From assembly GCA_024280835.1 (NCBI GenBank), contig JAJRPJ010000010.1, positions 310,001 through 374,000 of the forward strand: 64,000 bases of DNA, read 5' to 3'. The notes below the pieces were generated by a model, which saw only the letters and a program-made list of their open reading frames with translations, was not told the DNA's origin and did no database searches. Shown here one piece after another: positions 35,562 to 44,989 of the stretch; the stretch's first letter is position 1, and each line of letters opens with the position of its first letter. A program made the translations under genes and the position numbers. This DNA is from Candidatus Zixiibacteriota bacterium (GTDB lineage Bacteria > Zixibacteria > MSB-5A5 > GN15 > JACZUZ01).

Positions 35562-37343
35562 ATGTCTGTCGCAACCCAAAAATCACCATCATTAAGAAGA
35601 GCAACCATAGTTACGGAGGAGCTTAAGCTTTTCCCGCGTCTGAACTCTCAGTCGGCTTGGTGGCTGGGATTGTCTTGGCTGCTACTTGGTTTGCCAACTT
35701 TGATATATCCCTTCGGCCGCGATCAAGGAGTCTTTGCCTATATCGGCGAGCGTTTATTTAACGGAGCTCGCCTCTATGTTGACTTATGGGATGTCAAATC
35801 GCCACTGGTGTATTGGGCGTATGGACTCGCGCTAAAATTAACCGACTCACAATTCTACGGTGTCAGATTGATGGACATGCTCTTGGCCGCAGCCAGTGTC
35901 TACTTGGTCTATGCGTTAACAATCAATTTACGAATCGTACGTGGGCAACATGTTGGTGTGGTCGCTGGGGTCTTATACTTGCTTTGGTATTATTTGCCGA
36001 ACGATTACCGAGTATTAGCCAATTGTGAGTCATTCATCACGCCATTTTTGCTGTTAGGTATGCTTTTGGTAGTCAAAGCCGTTTCCCAGCCAGAACAGCA
36101 TTCATCTTCAGCGCAAAACTCATCGCCAAATTACTCTCTATGGTTTTGGGCTGGCATGGCGTTAGGGTCAACAATGCTTTTCAAGACCACTGGAGCGGTT
36201 TACATAGTTCCTGCGGTTGCCGCAGCATTTTTTGTCTCAACTGGCAGAACAATGAAGACACGCCTTCTGTCGGTTCTAGCAGTAGGAATTGGTTTTGCTG
36301 CGCCTCTTGTTCTTGGCTGGATGTACTTACTGCGCACAGGAGCTATGGAAGATTGGCTTTACTTGAACTTTACTTACTTGCCGTCCTATACAAGTGTCTC
36401 TCACTCAAATGGTTTATTGCATGAGCTAGCGAACTCTTTGTTTATTCTCAAGGCGCTGATTGAGATTTATCCCGCGATGATAATCGGGTTAGTCATGTTC
36501 AGTTGTCTGGTATTCTCGCATTGGTGCAAACGAAATCTCCCTGAACTGTTTGGAGTAAAAAAATCGCTGACGACAGCCTATATTGTTCTGACCTTTGGTC
36601 TCATTTACGCAGCTGTTATCGCCCTGCAAGGCAAATATTTGCACTATCATTTTCTTCCGCTTCTGGGGCCTTTTGCTGTCTTAGTTGCGGTTTCGACTTT
36701 GAGCGCCATTGAGGATTTTGGCGCGACCTTTTGGACCAAAACAATGGCTTTGCTAACTTTGACTATCGGTCTGGCACATATTTGGGCGCTGCCACAGCGC
36801 TATATTTCGCTAGGGAAAATGGTCACAGATTCAAGTTATAGTGATATCTACTATGAAGAGCTTTCCACAGGAAATTATCCCTGCGCAATTAGTTATCAAA
36901 TCGGAAAATACCTACGTGCGGACTCTGAGCCAGATGATAGGTTGTTTGTCTGGAGCTTTGAGCCAGAGATATACTTCCTCTCAGAACTAGGGACTTCATC
37001 ACGGTTCTTGTTTAATACACCTTTCTTCGCCGGTGAAGTCGCCAAGGATTGGAAGACAGAGCTAATGGTCGATTTGTTATCCAAGCCTCCAACATATATC
37101 ATCATTGGCGAGCAAGATGGATTGCCGCTGATTACTGGCGAGAGTTACAGTTCGAAAGAACGCTTGAAAGAAATCGAGGGGCTTCCAGAGTTCATAGAGT
37201 TGAACTATGCCCCAATGAAGACATTTGGAAACCTGACAATATTGAAACGCCGTATCTTTGGTGATATTGAGAATATCAATTCATCTGATATGACTGAATT
37301 GCAATCCACTACAACAACCAGAACCAGAACTAAGAAATCGTAA
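35562..37343 (+). CDS. ArnT/PMT-like integral membrane glycosyltransferase
   Basis: A 593-residue membrane protein with about 11-12 hydrophobic helices. The first periplasmic loop contains the acidic motif PFGRDQGVFAYIGERL followed by YVDLWDVKSPLVYW. These match the Asp/Glu-bearing loop of GT-C enzymes such as ArnT and protein O-mannosyltransferases, which use polyprenyl-phosphate sugars. The soluble C-terminal part (about 450-593) ends in a Thr-rich tail. Its place after a GT2 and the deacetylase-like pair suggests it transfers the lipid-linked sugar to a surface acceptor. The acceptor is unknown. Confidence 0.83.
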   Translation: MSVATQKSPSLRRATIVTEELKLFPRLNSQSAWWLGLSWLLLGLPTLIYPFGRDQGVFAYIGERLFNGARLYVDLWDVKSPLVYWAYGLALKLTDSQFYGVRLMDMLLAAASVYLVYALTINLRIVRGQHVGVVAGVLYLLWYYLPNDYRVLANCESFITPFLLLGMLLVVKAVSQPEQHSSSAQNSSPNYSLWFWAGMALGSTMLFKTTGAVYIVPAVAAAFFVSTGRTMKTRLLSVLAVGIGFAAPLVLGWMYLLRTGAMEDWLYLNFTYLPSYTSVSHSNGLLHELANSLFILKALIEIYPAMIIGLVMFSCLVFSHWCKRNLPELFGVKKSLTTAYIVLTFGLIYAAVIALQGKYLHYHFLPLLGPFAVLVAVSTLSAIEDFGATFWTKTMALLTLTIGLAHIWALPQRYISLGKMVTDSSYSDIYYEELSTGNYPCAISYQIGKYLRADSEPDDRLFVWSFEPEIYFLSELGTSSRFLFNTPFFAGEVAKDWKTELMVDLLSKPPTYIIIGEQDGLPLITGESYSSKERLKEIEGLPEFIELNYAPMKTFGNLTILKRRIFGDIENINSSDMTELQSTTTTRTRTKKS

Positions 37344-37352
37344 TATAAACTT

Positions 37353-38324
37353 ATGAAGATTCTAATCACAGGAGCCGCAGGCTTTATCGGCTCACACCTC
37401 ACAGACGCGCTCCTTGACGCTGGGCATGAGATTGTCGCGGTCGACAATCTCTCCATGGGAAGAATGGAAAATCTCGCTGTAGCGGAAAAAAGCAAGAACT
37501 TCTCGTTCAATAAACTCGATGTACTCGACTATGATGACTTATTGGCCTGCGCCTCGGGTGTTGAGCGCATTGTTCACTTGGCGGCCTTCAAAATTCCGCG
37601 CTACGGAAAAGCTATCGACACTTTGGTCATCAATAACTTGGGAACAGTGAATGTTCTCAAGCTGGCAGGTGAGCTTGATTGCAAAACTGTAATTGCTTCC
37701 ACATCGGACGTCTATGGCAAGAGTTCGGCGCTACCTTTTAATGAAGAGGGTGACTTACTAATTGGCGCCCCTTCAAAACCAAGGTGGAGCTATGCAGTTT
37801 CAAAAATGTATGACGAGCACTTGGCGCTGGCGAGTATGGCCGCCTATGGTTATCCTGTGACCTTGCTGCGCTTTTTCGGGTCATATGGTCCGCGTCATCA
37901 CCTGAGTTGGTGGGGCGGCCCACAGTCGGTTTTCATTGACAAGGTTCTCAGAGGAGAAGTCATTCCAATTCACGGCGACGGTCAACAGACTCGTAGTTTC
38001 ACTTATATTGCTGATACGGTACGGGGTATCGTGGCGGCAACATTGAAAGATAGCGCCAACGGTGAAGTTCTCAATATTGGTTCTACTCGTGAAATCACAA
38101 TTGAAAAACTTGCGCGGATGATTCATTCACTGATTCCAGATGCTCCAGAATTGAAACTGGAGTTTATTCCATATGAAGATGTCGCTAAGAACTACGAAGA
38201 TGTCATGCGGCGCATTCCTGATGACACTAAGTGTTTTAAGTTACTCGGGGTGCGCGCGAAAGTCTCTTTAGAGGAGGGACTTCTACCAACAATTCAATGG
38301 CAGCGCAAAGAACTCAATCTGTAG
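37353..38324 (+). CDS. NAD-dependent nucleotide-sugar epimerase/dehydratase
   Basis: A 323-residue extended short-chain dehydrogenase. TGAAGFIGSHLTDALL supplies the GxxGxxG site, followed by VAVDNLSMG and IVHLAAFKIPRYGK. The catalytic pair is STSDVYGKSS and YAVSKMYDE (YxxxK), with LRFFGSYGPRHH and FTYIADTVRGIV downstream. The family includes UDP-glucose 4-epimerase, UDP-glucuronate decarboxylase and GDP-mannose dehydratases; the exact substrate is not readable. It begins nine bases after the ArnT-like gene and probably makes a sugar donor for this operon. Confidence 0.88.
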   Translation: MKILITGAAGFIGSHLTDALLDAGHEIVAVDNLSMGRMENLAVAEKSKNFSFNKLDVLDYDDLLACASGVERIVHLAAFKIPRYGKAIDTLVINNLGTVNVLKLAGELDCKTVIASTSDVYGKSSALPFNEEGDLLIGAPSKPRWSYAVSKMYDEHLALASMAAYGYPVTLLRFFGSYGPRHHLSWWGGPQSVFIDKVLRGEVIPIHGDGQQTRSFTYIADTVRGIVAATLKDSANGEVLNIGSTREITIEKLARMIHSLIPDAPELKLEFIPYEDVAKNYEDVMRRIPDDTKCFKLLGVRAKVSLEEGLLPTIQWQRKELNL

Positions 38325-38372
38325 TAATGTTCTGCTGTTAAGTATGTATGAAAGCCCGTATGGAAACATGCA

Positions 38373-39062
38373 ATGTCACTTAGAGAGATTCTGGCTCCTG
38401 CGAATATTCTTTCACTATCTCGTGTTCCGCTGGCGATTTGGATTCTGTTTCTATTACAAATGGAAACGCTACCAGCGACACGAGCTGCAGTTTTAATTTT
38501 GAGTCTTGCGGGACTAACAGACCTTTTCGACGGCATCCTTGCTAGGCGCGCTGAGCGTTGTACTGGCCAGAAAAATCCTTACGGAATTATTATTGACCCA
38601 GTCGCAGACAAGCTCTTTGCAATTGTTTTGATTGTTGGATTGATAATGCGAGACGCTTTTCCACTTTGGTTAGCGATTCTTGTTCTTGGCAGGGATGCGG
38701 TGATTATGACCGCTGGAGCCGTCTTGGCTCGAAAATACAAAATTGACCTACCCTCAAATCTCCCAGGTAAATACTACTTTGTTGCGCTGGCTTTTCTCTT
38801 GGCGGTCTATGTCGCGAGATTTGAAGCTGGAATTGCAATACTTGAACCTTTGACACTGGCTCTGTGGTTGGTCTCAAGCGCTTACTATATCAAAATTTTT
38901 GTCAAAATCACCGCTAAGAGCGAATCAGAGAAGCAGGGAACTATTGATACTCCTGCCAAGAAGAACAAACTAGCCGACAAACTCCGAGCTATTGCTTTGA
39001 CAATGGTTCTGCTGGCTCTGGCGGTATTGTTTCTCCAAGAAGATCCACTACGGCTTTGGTAG
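38373..39062 (+). CDS. CDP-alcohol phosphatidyltransferase family protein
   Basis: A 229-residue membrane enzyme with the CDP-alcohol phosphotransferase signature DGILARRAER...GxxxDPVADK near residue 55 (DGxxAR, then GxxxDxxxD). NILSLSRVPLAIWILFLL starts the protein and four to five further helices follow. PgsA-type phosphatidylglycerophosphate synthase is the commonest relative, but the glycan-operon setting also allows an inositol- or sugar-phosphate transferase. The C-terminal 35 residues are a Lys-rich loop and a last helix. It converges with the gene at 39071, leaving only eight bases between stops. Confidence 0.85.
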   Translation: MSLREILAPANILSLSRVPLAIWILFLLQMETLPATRAAVLILSLAGLTDLFDGILARRAERCTGQKNPYGIIIDPVADKLFAIVLIVGLIMRDAFPLWLAILVLGRDAVIMTAGAVLARKYKIDLPSNLPGKYYFVALAFLLAVYVARFEAGIAILEPLTLALWLVSSAYYIKIFVKITAKSESEKQGTIDTPAKKNKLADKLRAIALTMVLLALAVLFLQEDPLRLW

Positions 39063-39070
39063 CGCTCTAG

Positions 39071-41455
39071 CTAATTAACGCTGGCCTGATAATCTTGAAG
39101 GCGCTTGTTTATCGCCTTTAGGCCACTACCATTCCGCTTGAGATAACCATAACCAACATCACGCCAGAGTTTCAATTGCGCTTCAAAGAAGTCATAACGA
39201 GCGGAGATTGCGTCTGTTTCTGCTGTAAGCTCACTTTGCAGTCCACGGAGTAATTCATCTCCAGTATTTGCGTCCTCTTCATAGGCGTCGAAGTTCGCCT
39301 CAAGCGCTTCGGCAGTAAATGTTCTAGAGCGCTTCGAGAATAAGGCCCTATCTAAAGCCCCGACCATTTCTTTGAAATCACGTCGCACTTGTTCGGAAAC
39401 TTTGAGTGTCGCATCATCAAGCCGGTAACCCAATTCATTGATGCGCGCCTTAATTTTCGAGCGTTCCTTGAGACGTTTACCGCCGTCAAAAATCGGGGCT
39501 GAGAGTTTGGCGGTGATGACGAGACCATTGTCATCAACACCCAAAGGCGCTTGAGTTTCAAAATAGCTGTCCTGAAAATACCCAACACTAGCTGAGATAG
39601 TCGGCAAAACCTTGCCCGTGTTAACACTCAGCGCGGTTGCCGAACGATTGAGAGCGGCATGAGCCGCATTTAGTATTGGTGAACGTGAAGTCGCTTCCAT
39701 CACCCAAAAATCTTCCGCTGCATTCCGAAGTTTAGTATTATCCAGAGCTTTGTTGGCTCGGCGGATATAGTCAAACTCATCTTCGGAATAAATACCTCGG
39801 TCTATGACGAAGGCTTCACGGACCGGCCGGCCCAATTGCGCTAGAAACGCTGTCTTGGCGATTTCAAGATTGCTTCTGATGCTGAGCGCTTGCACAGTAG
39901 CGCTCTCTTTGCGTCCTTCCCAGCGAACCAATTCAGACCGTTCGGAAGTCTTTAGTTCGTAGTGTGTCAGAGCAACCTGCAAACCGCGATGTGTCTTTTC
40001 GCGATTACGTTCATAAGCGTCGCGCAATTCATAGGCTCGGGATAAATGCAAGTATGCGGCAGTGACATTGTGCTGGAAATCTGATTTCTGTATGTCTCTG
40101 AGCGCCTCGGCTGTTTTGAAATCATGCCGCGCCAGTGAAATCGATTTATATGCGCTGAGATCAAAAAGTGATTGAGTGAGTGTTAGTTCATAGCCGTTCT
40201 TGCCCAGAGCGTTCCGTGGATAAGAGTTGGCGGGCGGGTCATCGGAGTAACCGCGAATATAGCCGCTGGCGGAAAGATGTGGAAATATAGCTGAACGCTG
40301 CTCACCGATTTGTGCTTGTGCCACTCCTAGGGCTTCATCGTCAGCTAGATAGCTAGGATTAACTAGAGCCGCTTCAGAAAGAGCTTCTTTTACCGAATAG
40401 AATCTCGCAGAAGGATCGTTGGGAGCTTCAATAAGTCGAGCCTCAGCAATTAGAGAAGAGGGTGGAGTAATTTTCAGTTCCTGACATGCGCCAAGATTGA
40501 TTGTCAAACGGCGAGCATCGCGAAAGACTGTCGGTAATGATTGCGGTGAGGCGCCTTGCAAAATGTCAAAGGTCTTTTCGGCGTGGTATCTGGCAAGCCC
40601 ATAGACATTATAGGCTGTATTGGTGCCAAAAGCCCCCCGTTCAACCATCGCCAAGCCTTCGGAGCTAAAAGCGGGTATAGCGCTTAGTTTAAGTAGCTGA
40701 AAGAAGCCATTGATTTGATCAATTGGCATTCCATAAAGAGGGGTCATATACAACGCATCAATCTTGCCTTTGAGTTCATCAATTTTCTTGAAGAAAAGGT
40801 ACTTGTCTTCGCCAGGTTTGATTGGGGCTGTGATTAGTTTTGCGTTATAGCGTTCGGCAATACGGCGGATATAGCTTTCAACTATGGCAGATTCATTACC
40901 AGCGGGGAAATATAGCAAACCGATACGTTTCGCAGGGTACATAGCTGTCATCGCGCCCAAATCAGACAATATTTTACCTGGGCTAATTCTAACGGTCAGA
41001 TTCTTAATCTTGGGTTGTCCATTGCTCCCCGCTAAACCCTCAAGAACTGGATCAAAACGTCCCATAGCGACAATTGGCTTTTTGCAATTGGCTTCGAGAA
41101 GGTCTTCGACGACCCAAGGCCCCATCGCGACAATCAAATCGATATTGCGATTGCGCGATAATTCTTGTGCCATGCGTTTACATTCCGCCCTATCCCATTC
41201 GGCGGTTTTGTAACCATCGGGCGGGAATATAATTTTTACATCCTTAGGAGCATGGTCTAGTAATCGTTCTCGATATTCCCCCTGCAAAGTGCGATAGAAC
41301 GGATAATCTCCAGCCTCGAAATAAGCGACACGATATGATTTCGCCGAAGACAGAGTCGCGGCTCCCATAACAAACCAAGCGCTAAAGATACAAGCGCAAA
41401 CAATCGTCAGGAATGAATATTTTCTAGTCTTCTGTATCATCGGCCTTAATTCCAT
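39071..41455 (-). CDS. Fusion of an ABC substrate-binding-like domain with a TolC-type outer-membrane channel
   Basis: A 794-residue exported protein (signal segment about residues 12-38). Residues 40-330 look like the TrpX/ABC_sub_bind type of periplasmic binding protein (YRVAYFEAGDYPFYRTLQGE, DLIVAMGPWVVEDLL, KRIGLLYFPAGNES, LYMTPLYGMP, AIPAFSSEGLAMVERGAFG). From about 355 the chain is a TolC-like outer membrane factor with two alpha-helical repeats and barrel strands (SVKEALSEAALVNPSYL, NGYELTLTQSLFDLSAYKSI, VITAKLSAPIFDGGKR). No frameshift or stop separates them. A ligand-binding domain tethered to a TolC channel would be unusual; it could gate export or act as a sensor. The ATG at 41440 is an alternative start. 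Confidence 0.82.
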   Translation of the reverse strand: MELRPMIQKTRKYSFLTIVCACIFSAWFVMGAATLSSAKSYRVAYFEAGDYPFYRTLQGEYRERLLDHAPKDVKIIFPPDGYKTAEWDRAECKRMAQELSRNRNIDLIVAMGPWVVEDLLEANCKKPIVAMGRFDPVLEGLAGSNGQPKIKNLTVRISPGKILSDLGAMTAMYPAKRIGLLYFPAGNESAIVESYIRRIAERYNAKLITAPIKPGEDKYLFFKKIDELKGKIDALYMTPLYGMPIDQINGFFQLLKLSAIPAFSSEGLAMVERGAFGTNTAYNVYGLARYHAEKTFDILQGASPQSLPTVFRDARRLTINLGACQELKITPPSSLIAEARLIEAPNDPSARFYSVKEALSEAALVNPSYLADDEALGVAQAQIGEQRSAIFPHLSASGYIRGYSDDPPANSYPRNALGKNGYELTLTQSLFDLSAYKSISLARHDFKTAEALRDIQKSDFQHNVTAAYLHLSRAYELRDAYERNREKTHRGLQVALTHYELKTSERSELVRWEGRKESATVQALSIRSNLEIAKTAFLAQLGRPVREAFVIDRGIYSEDEFDYIRRANKALDNTKLRNAAEDFWVMEATSRSPILNAAHAALNRSATALSVNTGKVLPTISASVGYFQDSYFETQAPLGVDDNGLVITAKLSAPIFDGGKRLKERSKIKARINELGYRLDDATLKVSEQVRRDFKEMVGALDRALFSKRSRTFTAEALEANFDAYEEDANTGDELLRGLQSELTAETDAISARYDFFEAQLKLWRDVGYGYLKRNGSGLKAINKRLQDYQASVN

Positions 41456-41614
41456 AATCGTTCATAGTTCGTTTCATGTTCCGCTGGATACTCGAAGCCA
41501 CATACAAGCGGACTTCAATAAATGTAATACCAACCTAAATGTCAGTAGGTTCGCGAAGAATTGTTTGTGAAGATGTGTTTGTTGAGAAAGTTTGCGATAG
41601 GGAGAAGCTATTGC

Positions 41615-42181
41615 CTAGAACATATTCATCGAAATATGTTTGGCGAATTCAGAGGGGAAGGTTTCGATTCCAGCCAACGTATACTCGAGAAATTCCTGAA
41701 CATCTGGCTCCATGAAATCGGGATGAGTCCAAGGGAAGGGCATAAACTTTCGGCCGACCAGAGCCAGAGTCTTTTCGGCAAAGATGTCTCTGCCAATGCA
41801 AATCCGGTAGGTGGCGTCTTTTTGGGTCGCAATTGTCAGACCAGTTGCTCCCAAAGCGATGGGATCAAGATTCACTTTGCGGAAAGCCAAATTTGAGACT
41901 CTATCAGCAAATTTGGATTCTATTTTCATAGTCCGCTCTTTGGCGTCAGCAAGGTTGGCGGGGTTTATGGGCTTTATGAACGAGAAGAAACGTCTTTTCA
42001 GCCCTTCACCCATTTCTTCGACATACGAATGGGTATGCAAATACTCCATTTCCTCGGTTTCGGCGTCAACACGGCCGAATTGCTTTTCGAGAGATTCAAG
42101 AGCCGACTCAAGAATCACACGGTCATTATATATGGCGGAAACTAGGAGTCGCGCTGTGGAATTTTTGGCCAGTAACTTCAT
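41615..42181 (-). CDS. DUF4416 family protein
   Basis: A 188-residue cytoplasmic protein with the DUF4416 pattern. It reads ARLLVSAIYNDRVILESALE, then EEMGEGLKRRFFSFIKPINP, VNLDPIALGATGLTIATQKD, YRICIGRDIFAEKTL and FPWTHPDFMEPDVQEFL. The family is widespread but has no settled function. There is no signal or membrane segment. It lies between the Spy-like gene and the SBP-TolC fusion, all on the minus strand. The spacings (159 bases to the next gene, 110 from the previous) do not prove an operon. Confidence 0.85.
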   Translation of the reverse strand: MKLLAKNSTARLLVSAIYNDRVILESALESLEKQFGRVDAETEEMEYLHTHSYVEEMGEGLKRRFFSFIKPINPANLADAKERTMKIESKFADRVSNLAFRKVNLDPIALGATGLTIATQKDATYRICIGRDIFAEKTLALVGRKFMPFPWTHPDFMEPDVQEFLEYTLAGIETFPSEFAKHISMNMF

Positions 42182-42291
42182 GCTGGCAATGATATGCGAT
42201 GTTGAAAGAGTTTACGCCAGTGTTTTTTGTCGGTTGCTCAAGAAAAGTTAGCTCTTGGCCTTCTGGGGGTTCTTTGATCCAGACCTTTAAG

Positions 42292-43008
42292 TCAATATCC
42301 GCCGCCACGACCTCTGTTGCGACCTCTGGTGTGATCTCCGTCAGGTGGACGAAGCTCTTCCATTTTCTCTTCTCGGTACTCAAGGAATTCTTTTTTCTGG
42401 TCTTTGGTGAGAACTTTTTCGATATCATCATGGGCCTTGCGCAATTTAGCAATCGCTCCAGACATCGCTCCACGTCTTCCGCTATGGCCGAATCCTCCGC
42501 CAGAACGTCCGGATGGTTGCCTAGATTTTCGGCGAAATTCCCGCATGTCTTGCTCTGAATACGAAAGAATAGCATCAACAAGAACCGCCTGAGAGCTATC
42601 GAGATGTAGGCGTCTAGCCAGAACCTCACCATTTCTAGATGAATATTTCGTTTTCGATTTTTTTTGTAGAAGGCGATATTGTTCGCGCTGACTATTGGTC
42701 AGTAGTGCATTTACCCGAAAACGCATACTGTCCATCTCTTTTTGATTCTCTAAAGCCAAAGCATAATAGTCATCGTCAAATCTCTTTCGATGTCGCTGAC
42801 CAGACTCAAACGTTTGAATCAGGAGAGATTCAAGTGAGTCTGTTTGCTCGGCGCTAAGCTCAAGGACGGATTGCAGAGCTAAGGCGCGCCTGTGAGTAGC
42901 GTCAATTTGTTTCTGGCTGAGAGCAAAAGAGCTTGACCCAGTTAACCCTAACGCGATAAGTAGAGCCAGTGTCGTTTTTAGGAATGTTCGTTGGCTGTTC
43001 ATACTCAA
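42292..43008 (-). CDS. Periplasmic Spy/CpxP-like helical protein
   Basis: A 238-residue exported protein with a signal peptide (about residues 8-30, ending SSFA-L). The mature part is highly charged and helical and contains two LTxxQ-like segments: LELSAEQTDSLESLL and LLTNSQREQYRLLQ in the first half, and LHLDSSQAVLVDAIL and VLTKDQKKEFLEYRE in the second. This is the pattern of Spy/CpxP-type periplasmic chaperones and metal sensors, apparently duplicated. A Gly/Arg/Ser-rich stretch (about 165-185) and a Gly/Arg-rich C-terminus are unusual additions. Role inferred only. Confidence 0.7.
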   Translation of the reverse strand: MSMNSQRTFLKTTLALLIALGLTGSSSFALSQKQIDATHRRALALQSVLELSAEQTDSLESLLIQTFESGQRHRKRFDDDYYALALENQKEMDSMRFRVNALLTNSQREQYRLLQKKSKTKYSSRNGEVLARRLHLDSSQAVLVDAILSYSEQDMREFRRKSRQPSGRSGGGFGHSGRRGAMSGAIAKLRKAHDDIEKVLTKDQKKEFLEYREEKMEELRPPDGDHTRGRNRGRGGGY

Positions 43009-43202
43009 TTATACAAGCAACTGTCTCTGAAATCAAAAAATATGTAATAATATGACGCTCATTGCGTGGCGGTGAAGACATCACTATATTCACAGCAGAA
43101 CGCCATAACCGCGTCGAATAGATTAGTAGAACTCACAACTGTTTTTAGCTAATATTTTTTCAGGTAATAATCTTTTCAGGGAATAACTCTTTCTAGAAAA
43201 AA

Positions 43203-44867
43203 ATGAATTCAACGCAACCCAAATATAAGCCCGTCAAACCGCAACATGGCACAAAGCTTTCCTGTCAAGGATGGGCACAAGAAGCCGCTTTGCGCATGTT
43301 GCAAAACAATCTCAGCGAAGCCGTCGCCGAAAAGCCAGAAGACTTAGTTGTCTATGGCGGCACTGGCAAGGCCGCGCGTAACTGGCAGGCCTATGCTGAT
43401 ATCGTGAAATCTCTCAAGAAACTCAAGAACGACGAAACATTGCTGATTCAATCAGGAAAACCAGTCGGAGTTTTTCAGACTCATCCATATTCGCCCAGAG
43501 TCATTCTGGCGAATTCGCATTTGGTTCCCGCTTATGCGACTTGGGAGAAGTTTCGTGAGCTAGAAAAACTTGGCCTGACGATGTATGGCCAAATGACCGC
43601 TGGCAGTTGGATTTATATCGGCGCCCAAGGCATTTTGCAGGGCACATACGAAACTTTTGCCGCCGCCGCCAAAACACATTTTGGTGGGAGTCTCGCTGGC
43701 AAATGGATACTAACTGGCGGCCTGGGAGGCATGGGCGGCGCTCAGCCGCTGGCAGGAACTCTCAATGGCGCGACAGTTCTCTGTGTCGAAGTTGACGAGG
43801 CGCGTATCAATCGACGTGTCAAAGATGGCTATTGTGACATCAAAGTTAAAGAACTAGACAGAGCTATCAAATTAGTCAAAGACTCAATCAAGAATAACAA
43901 ACCGATATCAATCGGGTTGGTGGGCAATTGCGGCGAAATTTTCCCAGAGATTTTCCGCAGAGGGTTGTTGCCGAGTATTGTCACTGACCAAACCAGCGCT
44001 CATGACGAACTCAACGGTTATATCCCACAGGAGATGACTGTCAAAGAGGCCGATGTCTTGCGAGAGAAATCACCGAAAGAATATATTCGGCGTTCTTATG
44101 AAACGATGGTGCGTCATTGTGAATCTATGGTGCGCTTCAAGAAAGCTGGTTGCATCGTTTTTGACTATGGTAATAACCTCCGTGGTCAGGCCGAAAGCGC
44201 AGGTTACTATGAGGCTTTTGCTTTTCCTGGTTTTGTTCCAGAATATATTCGCCCACTGTTTTGCACTGGCCAAGGGCCATTTCGTTGGGCGGCGCTTTCT
44301 GGCTCTCCCAAAGATATTCATTTTACCGATGACCTGATTCTTAGAGAGTTCAAAGAAAACGAATCACTTTGTCGGTGGATTAAAATGGCGCGTGAGAAGA
44401 TTCCGTTCCAAGGTTTGCCCGCTCGTATTTGTTGGCTAGGTTATGGTGATCGCGCTAAGTTTGGCGAATTGATTAACAGGGCTGTCGCCAGTGGTGATAT
44501 CTCCGCGCCGATAGTTATTGGCCGTGATCATCTTGATTGTGGTTCAGTGGCCAGTCCGAATCGCGAGACTGAAAACATGAAAGATGGCTCCGATGCGATT
44601 GCCGATTGGCCGTTGCTCAATGCTATGCTCAATACCACTTCTGGCGCCAGTTGGGTATCGATTCATCATGGGGGAGGAGTCGGCATCGGAAACTCGATTC
44701 ATTCGGGGATGGTGATTGTCGCCGACGGAACTCCAGAGATGGGCGTGCGGATCGAGCGTACATTGACCAACGATCCAGGAACAGGAGTCATGCGCCACGC
44801 TGACGCAGGGTATTCCGAGGCGATTGACTTTGCCAAAAAGAAAAAGATACAATTACCGTCGATTTGA
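43203..44867 (+). CDS. hutU: Urocanate hydratase
   Basis: Urocanase, which hydrates urocanate to imidazolonepropionate in histidine breakdown. It has 554 residues, the standard length. The NAD-binding segment [16 protein letters not shown] is near residue 172. The family-specific [13 protein letters not shown] and the catalytic Cys region [19 protein letters not shown] near residue 405 are intact. [14 protein letters not shown] and [20 protein letters not shown] complete the match. hutI follows 122 bases later; no hutH or hutG lies in the window. Confidence 0.97.
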   Translation: MNSTQPKYKPVKPQHGTKLSCQGWAQEAALRMLQNNLSEAVAEKPEDLVVYGGTGKAARNWQAYADIVKSLKKLKNDETLLIQSGKPVGVFQTHPYSPRVILANSHLVPAYATWEKFRELEKLGLTMYGQMTAGSWIYIGAQGILQGTYETFAAAAKTHFGGSLAGKWILTGGLGGMGGAQPLAGTLNGATVLCVEVDEARINRRVKDGYCDIKVKELDRAIKLVKDSIKNNKPISIGLVGNCGEIFPEIFRRGLLPSIVTDQTSAHDELNGYIPQEMTVKEADVLREKSPKEYIRRSYETMVRHCESMVRFKKAGCIVFDYGNNLRGQAESAGYYEAFAFPGFVPEYIRPLFCTGQGPFRWAALSGSPKDIHFTDDLILREFKENESLCRWIKMAREKIPFQGLPARICWLGYGDRAKFGELINRAVASGDISAPIVIGRDHLDCGSVASPNRETENMKDGSDAIADWPLLNAMLNTTSGASWVSIHHGGGVGIGNSIHSGMVIVADGTPEMGVRIERTLTNDPGTGVMRHADAGYSEAIDFAKKKKIQLPSI

Positions 44868-44989
44868 TTGCATATTCCTCTGGAGTGATATGCGGCATGA
44901 GTCGTGGTTATTATCTGAAATTCTGAAATGTAGTTATCTTCTAGAATGTATTCTCCGAAAACACAAATACAGTCCAGCAGAAAGAAACG

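Noticed and set aside
41440-41480. Thirteen-codon upstream ORF (starting MNDYGIKADD) overlapping the start of the SBP-TolC gene
   Set aside because: Too short, with no ribosome site; the overlap is easily due to chance.
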